64,000 nucleotides of DNA from Cyclobacteriaceae bacterium (GTDB lineage: Bacteria > Bacteroidota > Bacteroidia > Cytophagales > Cyclobacteriaceae): NCBI GenBank assembly GCA_019638255.1, contig JAHBUD010000001.1, positions 868,001-932,000 of the forward strand. Reading direction: 5' to 3'. The position numbers and the translations under genes were made by a program. Below the pieces are notes generated by a model. It searched no databases and was not told the origin of the DNA. It worked only from the letters and a program-made list of their open reading frames with translations. Shown here piece by piece: positions 1 through 7,529 of this stretch. Position 1 is the first letter of the stretch; each line of letters begins with the position of its first letter.

Positions 1-907
1 CGGAAAAAGAGAATAGGGGTTTTAATACATAGTTATGCAGATCATCAGGAAAGTGAGCATAGTCGCTTAAAAACCTGCACTCAGGAACATACTCGTTTTT
101 GATAAAGGGCATGGTGAATTTGCTGATGCGGAAAAACCAGTTGGGATGCCCGGCCCACTCCACATCCACTTCTTCTGTCAGGTTAAAGTCAAGCTGCAAA
201 TCTTTACGGGCGTTCAGCTCATCAAAAATTACACGATTGTAGATGCGCTTCACTTGGGTTTTCATTCCATTATGGGAATAAAATAATTTTCTACCTTCCC
301 GCTTCAGATCACCAATGTGTATAGGCTCAATGCCAGTGTAATGTTTGGTTACCACAAAATCGATTGCCGTGTTTTGTTGAAGCGGATCGATTTCCAGCAA
401 AATTACTTCTGCCGGATCATGGTCATTCAGTAATATTCTTTTTATCAACTGCTGATATTCAGCGCTACTCAACCCAATATGTGAATTCAGATTTTCAGGA
501 ATCGGAAAGTGCTCGCGATAGCGATTGGATAGAAAATCCTGCCAGCAAAACAATGAAGGGAAACCCTGCATCTCAATGAGCTGAGGTTGCAGTTCACCGG
601 TTGATGATTTTACAATACCAAAATCAAGCGCCAGAAAGAGGGTATGATCATCTTCATTAGGCACATAGAGGTTTTTTGGAATGGCCCGTTCAGTTTTTTT
701 CTTTAGTTCATCGCTCACCAACAGATCAACGATGCTATCCGAAGCATGAATTAATTTTTGTTTTAATTCACGATCGACAAATACTGGAGTTTCAGCTACC
801 CGAAATTTTATCGGGAAATTATAGTAGCGATTAAGGGCTTTAATAAACTGATTATACTTTTCGTCTGAAAAGAACTTGTTGTATTCACGCCTGACCGGAT
901 CGATCAT
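1..907 (-). CDS. Probable ATP-grasp-type ligase, 3' end cut off by the window
   Basis: An open frame runs from an ATG at 907 to the left edge without a stop, giving about 302 N-terminal residues. I do not recognise the N-terminal part. The last visible residues, YVLKPLFSFS (about 293-302), look like the lysine-proline nucleotide-binding strand and glycine-rich turn that open an ATP-grasp domain; this is inference because the rest of the fold is outside the window. The start codon overlaps the stop of the upstream amidotransferase (ATGA at 907-904), so the two are probably translationally coupled. There is no signal peptide. The neighbours (amidotransferase, carboxylate-amine ligase, a second ATP-grasp protein) fit a role in forming an amide bond on a small molecule or peptide. 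The coding call is strong; the function is tentative. Confidence 0.7.
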   Translation of the reverse strand, partial: MIDPVRREYNKFFSDEKYNQFIKALNRYYNFPIKFRVAETPVFVDRELKQKLIHASDSIVDLLVSDELKKKTERAIPKNLYVPNEDDHTLFLALDFGIVKSSTGELQPQLIEMQGFPSLFCWQDFLSNRYREHFPIPENLNSHIGLSSAEYQQLIKRILLNDHDPAEVILLEIDPLQQNTAIDFVVTKHYTGIEPIHIGDLKREGRKLFYSHNGMKTQVKRIYNRVIFDELNARKDLQLDFNLTEEVDVEWAGHPNWFFRISKFTMPFIKNEYVPECRFLSDYAHFPDDLHNYVLKPLFSFS

Positions 908-1743
908 GATAAAACGGAGGATAACTGTGTTTGCAGACCCATCATCAGAAAACGGGGAACAACCGCATGGTAGGTGGCCATAATTTTATCCGGATCACTC
1001 AGATGATCCAGCATATCCCAGTATTTTTTCTCACCATGCTTCTGGATTACTAAATCTTTTTTGTCTTCGCGCAGCAGGTACATGCGCATACCGGGTGCAT
1101 CGGCCTCGGGGTGAAACTGCGTGCCAATAATTGCATCATCAAACCGTATAGCCATTACTGCACGGTCGAGGTGAACATGCGGACGATACTTTTCAATGGC
1201 AAGTACTTCGCCACCGCGTTCGTGTATCCTGGTAAGGGCTGGCTCTGTTATTTGGTAATCCCGTGAATCGACAGCCCAGATAGGATCATTCAGACTTCTG
1301 AACAATGGCTCGTGCATTCCCGCATCGGTTTTATGCACAGGCATAACACCAAACGATGTACTCTTTCGCTTGGTAACTTTTGCATAACCATAATACCGGC
1401 AGTAAAGCTGGAAGGAATGGCAAATCAGCAACACGTGCTTTTTTTCTTGTGGATGCGTGGCATTGTGTTCATGGAGGGCATCCATCAGGGCAAAATATTT
1501 TTTCTCCCACAACGATCCTTCGCTTTCGATAGGACTTCCGGGGCCGCCACTGCTGATGTAGATATCATATTCAATACCGGGTACTTCACAATTAAGACGT
1601 ACATCAAAAATTTCGAACGAAACAGGTAGGTGTGAATCAGCGGTAAATTCCTGGATCAATTGGCGGATACCACGCATGCCTTCGTTGGGCATACCTTCAT
1701 ATAAATCCAAAACGGCAATCCGTATACTTTCCCGGGAGGTCAA
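904..1743 (-). CDS. Class I glutamine amidotransferase-like protein
   Basis: A 279-residue cytoplasmic protein of the GMP-synthase-like class I glutamine amidotransferase fold. The expected triad is visible: a nucleophile elbow LLICHSFQ with Cys108, and FHPE with His211 and Glu213. SSGGPGS at 64-70 is the usual early strand-turn. In this family ammonia freed from glutamine is passed to a ligase or synthase, but no synthetase domain is fused here, so the acceptor enzyme must be separate. The likely partners are the ATP-dependent ligases on either side: the gene overlaps the downstream ATP-grasp-like gene by 4 bases and starts 31 bases after the carboxylate-amine ligase. The elbow has H-S-F where G-x-G-x is common, so a different amide substrate or a peptidase-type role remains possible. 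Confidence 0.85.
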   Translation of the reverse strand: MTSRESIRIAVLDLYEGMPNEGMRGIRQLIQEFTADSHLPVSFEIFDVRLNCEVPGIEYDIYISSGGPGSPIESEGSLWEKKYFALMDALHEHNATHPQEKKHVLLICHSFQLYCRYYGYAKVTKRKSTSFGVMPVHKTDAGMHEPLFRSLNDPIWAVDSRDYQITEPALTRIHERGGEVLAIEKYRPHVHLDRAVMAIRFDDAIIGTQFHPEADAPGMRMYLLREDKKDLVIQKHGEKKYWDMLDHLSDPDKIMATYHAVVPRFLMMGLQTQLSSVLS

Positions 1744-1774
1744 CGTTCTAACTTTTTAATTAATGTGATAATGC

Positions 1775-2869
1775 CTAGCATTTACTTGTTTCCTCAATAA
1801 TAGAATCAACAACACTTTCCAGGTTTCCGGATTGGTGAAAAACAGCCAATTGACGGTCCGCACCGGTGCCTTGCTCAAGCATGGTGTAAACATAATTGAT
1901 GGCTTCGCGGCTTCCAAGTTCATCCACAACATCATCAATAAACTCCAGTAATTCCTTAATTAATTCTCGAGTCGTTACTTCGGCTTGTTTGCCAAAATCG
2001 ATCAATTTACCATCAATGCCGTAACGGCTTGCCCGCCATTTATTTTCGTTGATTAAGGCGCGGGTGTATACAATGAAGCTCATGTTCTGCTTGCGCAGCT
2101 TATACAGCTTGGCAACCAGTGCCTGAAAGATTGCCGCAATAGCCACGGTTTCTTCTACGCGCGTGGGTACATCGCATACCCGGAATTCAATGGTATCGAA
2201 AAACGGATGGACACGCACATCCCACCAGATTTTTTTTGCATTGTCGATGCAACCGGTTTTAATCAACAGGTTTACATAATTTTTATACTCATCCCAGTCG
2301 CTGAAAAAATCAGGCAGGCCTGTGCGGGGAAACTTATCAAACACTTTGGTACGGAAAGATTTAAAGCCGGTGTTCCTTCCTTCCCAAAACGGACTGTTAC
2401 AGGAAAGCGCATATACGTGTGGCAGGAAATACCGTATCGTGTTCATGATGTGTATCGCCATGTTTTTATCGGCAATACCCACATGTACATGTAAACCAAA
2501 AATTAAATTGGAGCGAGCGGCTTCCTGCATTTCGTTTACAATTTCATCGTAGCGCGGATTGGGCGTAATCAACTGCTTTGACCAATGTGAAAACGGATGA
2601 GTGCCCGCTGCGCCAATCCGCAGGTTCATACTTTGGGCAATGCCACACACTACCTTGCGTAAATTGCGGATATCGTTGTTGGCTTCGTAAATATTGGCGC
2701 AGATACCTGTGCCCACCTCTACAACGGCCTGATGCATTTCCGCTTTTACCTGGTCTTTAAGCACATGTTGTGCGGCATCTACAATTTTTTGATCGTGTGA
2801 AGTGAGCTCGCGGGTAACCGGATCGATTACCATATACTCCTCCTCAATTCCCAGTGTAAACTTTTCCAT
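1775..2869 (-). CDS. Carboxylate-amine ligase, GCS2 (YbdK-like) family
   Basis: A 364-residue protein of the glutamate-cysteine ligase type 2 family, of typical length. GIEEEY at 7-12 is the family signature supplying acidic metal ligands, GTHP follows at 89-92, and the histidine-rich strand LHVHVGI lies at 126-132. TGADRQ near the C-terminus is the usual closing motif. Members join an amino-acid carboxylate to an amine using ATP. E. coli YbdK has weak glutamate-cysteine ligase activity, but the natural substrate of most members is unknown. No glutathione synthetase is visible, so glutathione synthesis is not implied. The gene lies between the second ATP-grasp ligase (30-base gap upstream) and the amidotransferase, all on the minus strand, consistent with one operon. 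Confidence 0.9.
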   Translation of the reverse strand: MEKFTLGIEEEYMVIDPVTRELTSHDQKIVDAAQHVLKDQVKAEMHQAVVEVGTGICANIYEANNDIRNLRKVVCGIAQSMNLRIGAAGTHPFSHWSKQLITPNPRYDEIVNEMQEAARSNLIFGLHVHVGIADKNMAIHIMNTIRYFLPHVYALSCNSPFWEGRNTGFKSFRTKVFDKFPRTGLPDFFSDWDEYKNYVNLLIKTGCIDNAKKIWWDVRVHPFFDTIEFRVCDVPTRVEETVAIAAIFQALVAKLYKLRKQNMSFIVYTRALINENKWRASRYGIDGKLIDFGKQAEVTTRELIKELLEFIDDVVDELGSREAINYVYTMLEQGTGADRQLAVFHQSGNLESVVDSIIEETSKC

Positions 2870-2899
2870 AAACCACTTAATCCCCGATAGATGAATCGA

Positions 2900-3910
2900 T
2901 TATTTTGATTTTGCTTTTGCAGAAGCTTTTGGTTTGGCAGCAGGTTTGGCGACCGATCCTTTCACAAAGTTTGCAACGGAGTCGGTTATAAACGTGCCCC
3001 ATGTAAGATTGTCCTTACCAGGTTTTTGTTGCTGCGCACGTTCCACGGCCATTTTTGCGGCATGTTCAACCACCCACTCAAAATTTTCCTGACCAACTGA
3101 ATGTACATCGGCATCGGGGGCTGGGTTACAGAAATCTATAGCATAAGGTATACCATTGCGCACGGCCATCTCAACCGTATTAAAATCATAACCCAGGGCA
3201 TTGCATAAGTCCAGCACATAGTCATGCACTTTTTTAACGAGTTTTTCAGAAGCCGGAGGACCGTTGATAACATACCGCAAATGATGTGGGTTGCGCGGTT
3301 CATACTGCATTACGCGTACATATTTTCTGCCTAAACAATAACACCTGAAGTACTCTTCAAAAATAATTTCCTCCTGCAACATCATCACCAGTTGCCCGGT
3401 TTCTTTGTATGCCGTGAAGAATTCATCCATGTTGTTGAGCTTATAAACACTCTTCCACCCTCCACCGGAATGTGGTTTCATGTAAGCAGGCCAGCCGATG
3501 TATTCAAAAATCTTTTCCCACGATAAAGGGAATTTTAAATTCCGAAACGATTCATCACTGGTATCGGTGGGTTTATCGTGCGAAGGAAGAATAACGGTTT
3601 TCGGTACGGGTACGCCAAGCTTAACGGCCAATGCATTATTAAAGAATTTTTCATCCGCACTCCACCAGAAAGGGTTATTGATAACGGCTGCACCACCGAT
3701 GGCTGCATTTTTTAAATAGGCTCGGTAAAAGGGAACGTCTTGTGAAATGCGATCGATAATTACCGCATAGTCCGAAGCCTCACCTTGTTCAACTTTATCG
3801 ATCATCACCGGTTCGGCAACGATATCTTTTAACCCCATTTTATTAATACGCTCAACAAAGGCTTCAGGAAATGAGCGCTCCATGCCGTGTAGTATTCCAA
3901 TTTTTTTCAT
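2900..3910 (-). CDS. ATP-grasp (RimK-like) ligase
   Basis: A 336-residue protein with an ATP-grasp core. An N-terminal strand-turn GILHGMERSFP (5-15) precedes a pre-ATP-grasp domain. The central strand and glycine-rich loop are at 145-155 (KPHSGGGWKSV), followed by EEIIFEEYFRCY around 180-192 and a metal-binding acidic/asparagine strand AIDFCNPAPD. ATP-grasp enzymes activate a carboxylate as acyl-phosphate and couple it to an amine or thiol. The specificity cannot be read from sequence. The last 20 residues are a lysine/alanine/proline tail resembling a nucleic-acid-binding or solubility tag, which is unusual for the family. The gene sits 16 bases after the esterase at 3927 and before the GCS2 ligase, so one pathway could contain two unrelated amide-forming enzymes. 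Confidence 0.85.
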   Translation of the reverse strand: MKKIGILHGMERSFPEAFVERINKMGLKDIVAEPVMIDKVEQGEASDYAVIIDRISQDVPFYRAYLKNAAIGGAAVINNPFWWSADEKFFNNALAVKLGVPVPKTVILPSHDKPTDTSDESFRNLKFPLSWEKIFEYIGWPAYMKPHSGGGWKSVYKLNNMDEFFTAYKETGQLVMMLQEEIIFEEYFRCYCLGRKYVRVMQYEPRNPHHLRYVINGPPASEKLVKKVHDYVLDLCNALGYDFNTVEMAVRNGIPYAIDFCNPAPDADVHSVGQENFEWVVEHAAKMAVERAQQQKPGKDNLTWGTFITDSVANFVKGSVAKPAAKPKASAKAKSK

Positions 3911-3926
3911 AGTGATAATGATTTCG

Positions 3927-4637
3927 TTATTTGATTAATGAGAGGTAATGCGGAAACATTTCGCGCCATGCAGGCCAATCGTGCGGGTGTTCATGCCGCA
4001 CATCCAACCAGTGGTTGATGCCCTTGTTACGTAAAATTTCTGCCATCTTTTCATTGGCGCTCCAACACATATCGTGTGTGCCGGTACCCAATACCACAAA
4101 CATATTGTGGAAGTGATGGTTCTGGGCGTTCGGTATAAAATCAGGAGGATTATTAAAATATACGTTATCGTCATAATGCCCATCCAGTTGATCTTTAATA
4201 TCAAAAGCGGCACCCATGTTGAAAACATATTTTACTACCTCTGGATGGCGAAATGCAAAATTTGTGGCGTGATAACCACCAAAACTGCAACCGGCTGTAG
4301 CAACACGATGCACCCCGGTTTCGCGTTGCATCAGGGGTACAAGTTCGTGCTTCAAAAATTGATCGTACCAGATGTGATTCTTAACCCGGTCAGCCGGATG
4401 AATGTTTTTGTTATACCAGCTCATCGAGTCAATCCCATCCGGGCAATAAATTTTTACTAAGCCTTCATCCAAAAACCACGCAACACTATCAATTAGTTTA
4501 AAATCTTTATTCTCATAATAACTGCCCATGGAGGTTGGAAACAGTATCACCGGGTATCCGCGCGTGCCAAAGGCCAGTGTTCCAATTTCTCTACCCAGGT
4601 TGGGGCTGTACCATTTGTGGAAATGTTCGTGGGGCAT
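3927..4637 (-). CDS. Alpha/beta-hydrolase esterase (esterase D / Fes-like)
   Basis: A 236-residue cytoplasmic hydrolase, first gene of the leftward cluster. The nucleophile elbow AGCSFGG at 115-121 places the catalytic serine at 118. LGTGTHD (184-189) is a good place for the acid, and the histidine-rich HEHPHDW (215-221) for the catalytic histidine. The fold resembles putative esterases related to enterochelin esterase and S-formylglutathione hydrolase. There is no signal peptide, so it acts on an intracellular ester or thioester, possibly the product or a protected intermediate of the ligases that follow. It is divergent from a second esterase starting about 70 bases away on the other strand. 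The substrate is unknown. Confidence 0.85.
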   Translation of the reverse strand: MPHEHFHKWYSPNLGREIGTLAFGTRGYPVILFPTSMGSYYENKDFKLIDSVAWFLDEGLVKIYCPDGIDSMSWYNKNIHPADRVKNHIWYDQFLKHELVPLMQRETGVHRVATAGCSFGGYHATNFAFRHPEVVKYVFNMGAAFDIKDQLDGHYDDNVYFNNPPDFIPNAQNHHFHNMFVVLGTGTHDMCWSANEKMAEILRNKGINHWLDVRHEHPHDWPAWREMFPHYLSLIK

Positions 4638-4705
4638 AAATCAGGTTGTTGGTAAACTTATATTTTTACTGCTTTAAAATAAGCATTTCGATAAATATAA
4701 TTCGT

Positions 4706-5530
4706 TTGACAACCAAACATCATTACCACCTCGAGCGCCTTACAGATGTTCACTCTAAACTACTTGATCGGGACACCATAGTAGATATATTTTTGCCTTA
4801 CCAGTTTGAAAAGGCCGAAAAACCCTTTCCGCTGCTGATTCTCAACGATGGACAGGACGGAGAGGCCATAACCCTGAAAGACACCCTGGAGTCGCTCACG
4901 CTGAACAAAGAGATCAGGGATGTGGTAGTTGTAGCGGTGCATGCCGGTGACCGCATGCAGGAGTATGGTGTGGCCGGTCACTCCGACTTTAAAAAGCGTG
5001 GGAAAAAGGCAAAGGATTATACGCGCTTTATCATGGCAGAGCTGATACCTTATATTCATTACCGATACTCTATTTCTGATGAGGTGGTCGATCGGGCGAT
5101 TGCCGGTTTTTCAATGGGAGGACTTTCAGCCGTTGACATCGCCTGGCATCATGCCGATTATTTTGGGAAAGCAGGCGCATTTAGCGGATCATTTTGGTGG
5201 CGTAAACGCGATGCGAAAAGCCGGTTGTATTCCGATACACGCGACCGGATTATGCACAACGTCATCCGTAAAGGCCGACATAAACCCGGATTAAAATTTT
5301 GGTTTCAAACCGGCCTGCTGGATGAGGCAGCCGATCGAAATAAGAATGGTGTAATTGATTCGATTGATGATACGCTGGACCTGATTGTTGAGTTGACGAA
5401 AAAAGGTTACCGACCTTTTCATGACATCCAGTATTATGAGATGCCTGATGGCGAACACAACTTAACTACCTGGAAGCACGCCATGCCGGAGTTTTTGAAG
5501 TGGGCGTTTGGAGTAAATCCGCTTAAATAG
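4706..5530 (+). CDS. Second alpha/beta-hydrolase esterase with an EF-hand-like loop
   Basis: A 274-residue hydrolase of the putative esterase (enterochelin esterase-like) family. From the chosen start, the nucleophile elbow AGFSMGG centres on Ser136 and the C-terminal PDGEHN supplies His251. Residues 210-222 (DRNKNGVIDSIDD) have the spacing of a calcium-binding EF-hand or dockerin loop, inserted after the strand that usually carries the catalytic acid. No ATG is well placed. The frame is open back to a TTG at 4646, but homology-like sequence (HLERLTDVHSK) begins right after a TTG at 4706, which I chose; the true start is uncertain. Divergent transcription from the neighbouring esterase suggests a shared regulatory region at 4638-4705. 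Confidence 0.8.
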   Translation: MTTKHHYHLERLTDVHSKLLDRDTIVDIFLPYQFEKAEKPFPLLILNDGQDGEAITLKDTLESLTLNKEIRDVVVVAVHAGDRMQEYGVAGHSDFKKRGKKAKDYTRFIMAELIPYIHYRYSISDEVVDRAIAGFSMGGLSAVDIAWHHADYFGKAGAFSGSFWWRKRDAKSRLYSDTRDRIMHNVIRKGRHKPGLKFWFQTGLLDEAADRNKNGVIDSIDDTLDLIVELTKKGYRPFHDIQYYEMPDGEHNLTTWKHAMPEFLKWAFGVNPLK

Positions 5531-5541
5531 TAAAAATTCTG

Positions 5542-5575
5542 CTTGACTTTTTCATATGGGGGGGGGGTAAATTCA
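5542..5575 (+). promoter_or_regulatory. Putative promoter with a ten-G homopolymer spacer
   Basis: A run of exactly ten G (5558-5567) lies between a TTG-type upstream element (CTTG, 5542-5545) and a TAnnTT-type downstream element (TAAATTCA, 5568-5575), 35 bases before the lipoprotein start at 5611. The spacer as sequenced is 22 bases; the usual Bacteroidota spacing is about 19. Slippage of the G-run would change spacer length and so promoter strength. The G-run is observed; the promoter boxes are imperfect and the regulatory role is inference. Confidence 0.4.
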
Positions 5576-5610
5576 CCTATGATTTATTCCCCCAACTAAA
5601 CCCCACTATT

Positions 5611-6504
5611 ATGAAAATCAGAAAAATAATGATCGCATTATTTGTTTTAATGACGGTAGGTTGCGCCAATATGAATCAAGAGGAGATTCATATGCCTATT
5701 CATCAACTTTCTTATGATGTAAAGGAAACTATTAAACAATACAGTGTTGGGTTTAAACAAGCTCTCTCAAAAGTTAAAGCAACTGAGTTTTACAACATGA
5801 GTCGATATGACATAATCGCTCATGATGTTGTAGACAATTACCTTGGTCTCTTTTCACAGAATGAAAAAATATTTGCCCAGGAAATTATCAGGCATCCAGG
5901 TTTTGGATTAGTTCTTCAAGCGGATCATAAGCAGAATGTTGACGATGTTGTTAATTTCAGTCCTGAAGTTAGTCGACTTATGCATGAATTCCATTATTCC
6001 GTGGAGCAAAAAACAATATCATATCCTTTGACAAGTGATATTGAGTACGATAAAGCAGGTTTGCAACGTGAACTCGATGAAATTTTGAGTAGCTTTAAGA
6101 GAAGCATTGAAAATAATTATGCTTTAACCACGATGGAAGCACAAACCATGTTAATGAATATAGAATTTCAGCGTGGGATCCTACCTGACCTCATTGATTT
6201 GGCTATTACCTTGGAAGAAGGAGAGGAAGGAAGCCGGGTACAGTGGTCATGGAGGAGGTTTCTTAGGATCGTTGCTGTTGTTGTGGCAACAACTGCGGCA
6301 GCTATGATTGTGGGTGGTGTAATTGGTTATGGATTGGCTATAGCTGGAGTTGTGGGAGCTTCCGCAGCAATAGGGGCATTAATAGGTGCTGGTGTAGGGG
6401 TAGTTTTGGGTGTTGTTCAAATCAGCAGGGGTGAGTGTCCGGCAGAGGGCTGGTTTCAATCCTCTGTTCCATTACTTGACTGGCAAGATTGTAACTTCGT
6501 ATGA
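5611..6504 (+). CDS. Lipoprotein with C-terminal glycine-zipper segment, function unknown
   Basis: A 297-residue exported lipoprotein of no family I recognise. A short N-terminal signal ends in a lipobox MTVGC with Cys18. Residues about 20-205 are a charged, mostly helical-looking region. About 215-265 is a long alanine/glycine/valine stretch rich in GxxxG spacing (a glycine zipper) that could insert into a membrane. The C-terminus is a short hydrophilic tail with two cysteines and the motif EGWFQSS. The stop overlaps the start of the next gene (ATGA at 6501-6504), so translation is coupled. A degraded second copy of the 3' end occurs at 7384-7529. The gene and its followers are visibly AT-richer than the flanks, which suggests recent acquisition or relaxed constraint. 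Confidence 0.85.
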   Translation: MKIRKIMIALFVLMTVGCANMNQEEIHMPIHQLSYDVKETIKQYSVGFKQALSKVKATEFYNMSRYDIIAHDVVDNYLGLFSQNEKIFAQEIIRHPGFGLVLQADHKQNVDDVVNFSPEVSRLMHEFHYSVEQKTISYPLTSDIEYDKAGLQRELDEILSSFKRSIENNYALTTMEAQTMLMNIEFQRGILPDLIDLAITLEEGEEGSRVQWSWRRFLRIVAVVVATTAAAMIVGGVIGYGLAIAGVVGASAAIGALIGAGVGVVLGVVQISRGECPAEGWFQSSVPLLDWQDCNFV

Positions 6505-6935
6505 TTATTAGGATTTCTCTTGCAGTTCTATTTTTGGGTTCGGGAATCATTTCAACGAAGGCACAGGAAATACGAAGCAAACCAATTTTTAGCAAAGAAC
6601 TAGATTTTGTTCTTCATAATAGATTAGTATTAAGAGATGATGCATCAAAATTCTTTCTTGCCAAGGGTCGTCTTAACCTTTTTGATGATCATCTAATTTT
6701 CCATGTTTATGTTGGGGATGAATTGAAGCCGTACTCAAAAATTTGGAAGAAGCAGTACTTAGTGAAGGATTTCAAAATTGATTATTCTGAGATAAAGTCC
6801 ATGAAAAGGAACTATATATTGCTAATTGTTCCAACGGGTCATATGACAATCGAAATAAAGAGTGGCATTTGTTACAGATTCGCATCTGCAAATGAAAAAC
6901 TTAGAATCATTGAATTTATAAAGGAACGAATGTGA
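6501..6935 (+). CDS. Small exported protein, family A copy 1 (possible PH/GRAM-like fold)
   Basis: A 144-residue protein with an N-terminal signal peptide ending near TKAQE (about residue 22). The mature part has a strand-rich centre with KGRLNLFDDHLIFHVYV-type alternation (from about residue 52) and ends in an amphipathic helix KLRIIEFIKERM. That pattern of small beta-barrel plus C-terminal helix resembles PH/GRAM-like domains; this is inference from pattern only. It is clearly paralogous to the protein at 7529-7963, sharing the GRLNL, DDHLIFHVYV, DELKPYSK and IIEFIK blocks. It is translationally coupled to the upstream lipoprotein by a 4-base overlap. Function unknown. Confidence 0.8.
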   Translation: MIIRISLAVLFLGSGIISTKAQEIRSKPIFSKELDFVLHNRLVLRDDASKFFLAKGRLNLFDDHLIFHVYVGDELKPYSKIWKKQYLVKDFKIDYSEIKSMKRNYILLIVPTGHMTIEIKSGICYRFASANEKLRIIEFIKERM

Positions 6936-6972
6936 TTGGAAGGAAAGGTTAAGTTTTAAATAAGACTAAAAT

Positions 6973-7398
6973 GTGAATAAGAAGTCCATACTACAGCTAT
7001 TATTTTTTTTGTTTATGGTACGGATAGTGATGTCTCAGTCTATCATAAACACTGATTCAGTATATAGAGATGCGCATTTGGGATTGAATAATACATGGAA
7101 TACGTTTCTGGTGAGAGGCAAATTGGTAGTTAAGGAGGGTGCTGTAATTTTCCGAGTCTCTAAGGACAGTTCATTGGTAAAAAATAGATTCTACCAGTTT
7201 AACCATCAGATTAATAACTTAACTTTACACACTTCAGATATTAATAAGGTAAAGAGAAGTTTTGATTTTAATCCCTCCGCTTTCACCAGCGTCCTGGTTA
7301 TTGTTACCAATGATAGGTTAAAGTACAAATTCTATCGTATTAAGGATAAAAAGGAAATTACTTTATTTTTAAAGAAATCTATTCGGCAGCGGCTTTAA
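6973..7398 (+). CDS. Small exported protein, family B copy 1, with hybrid C-terminus
   Basis: A 141-residue protein starting at a GTG (6973); the nearby ATG at 6971 is in a frame that stops at once. The signal peptide ends near VMSQS (about residue 21). The mature part again shows a strand-rich pattern (VRGKLVVKEGAVIFRV) and ends with a lysine-rich helix. It is a paralogue of the protein at 7996-8418, sharing VKRSFDFNPSAF-like, LVIVTN and KYKFY blocks, and more distantly resembles family A. Its last few codons run into DNA that aligns with the lipoprotein gene fragment, so the C-terminus (about SIRQRL) was probably created by the duplication junction. Function unknown. Confidence 0.75.
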   Translation: MNKKSILQLLFFLFMVRIVMSQSIINTDSVYRDAHLGLNNTWNTFLVRGKLVVKEGAVIFRVSKDSSLVKNRFYQFNHQINNLTLHTSDINKVKRSFDFNPSAFTSVLVIVTNDRLKYKFYRIKDKKEITLFLKKSIRQRL

Positions 7399-7529
7399 TA
7401 GGAGCAGCTATTGGTGCTGGAGTCGGTGTAATCGTAGGTATGGTTCAAGTACTGGATAATCAATGTCCGGCTTCCGGATGGTTTCAATCATCCATTCCTT
7501 TGATCGATTGGGAAGACTGTAATTGGTAA
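7384..7529 (+). pseudogene. 3' remnant of a duplicated lipoprotein gene
   Basis: Read in the frame ending at the TAA at 7527-7529, this segment encodes about 47 residues that align end to end with the C-terminus of the lipoprotein at 5611-6504: a shared alanine/glycine zipper, then CPASGWFQSS versus CPAEGWFQSS, then a similar PLIDWEDCNW tail against PLLDWQDCNF. The rest of the gene, including start and lipobox, is missing. The segment overlaps the 3' end of the preceding gene by about 15 bases in another frame. Its stop still overlaps the next start codon (TAATG), so the original gene junction is preserved. It is the scar of a tandem duplication of a three-gene unit. Confidence 0.8.

Noticed and set aside
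1775..3910. Glutathione or ergothioneine synthesis
   Set aside because: A GCS2 ligase plus an ATP-grasp ligase could suggest gamma-glutamylcysteine then glutathione, but the ATP-grasp protein is RimK-like rather than GshB-like to my eye and no ergothioneine genes (EgtB, EgtD) are present.
4646..4705. Upstream TTG start for the second esterase
   Set aside because: The extra 20 residues (aromatic and isoleucine-rich) look like translated AT-rich intergenic DNA and do not form a convincing signal peptide; family-like sequence begins after 4706.
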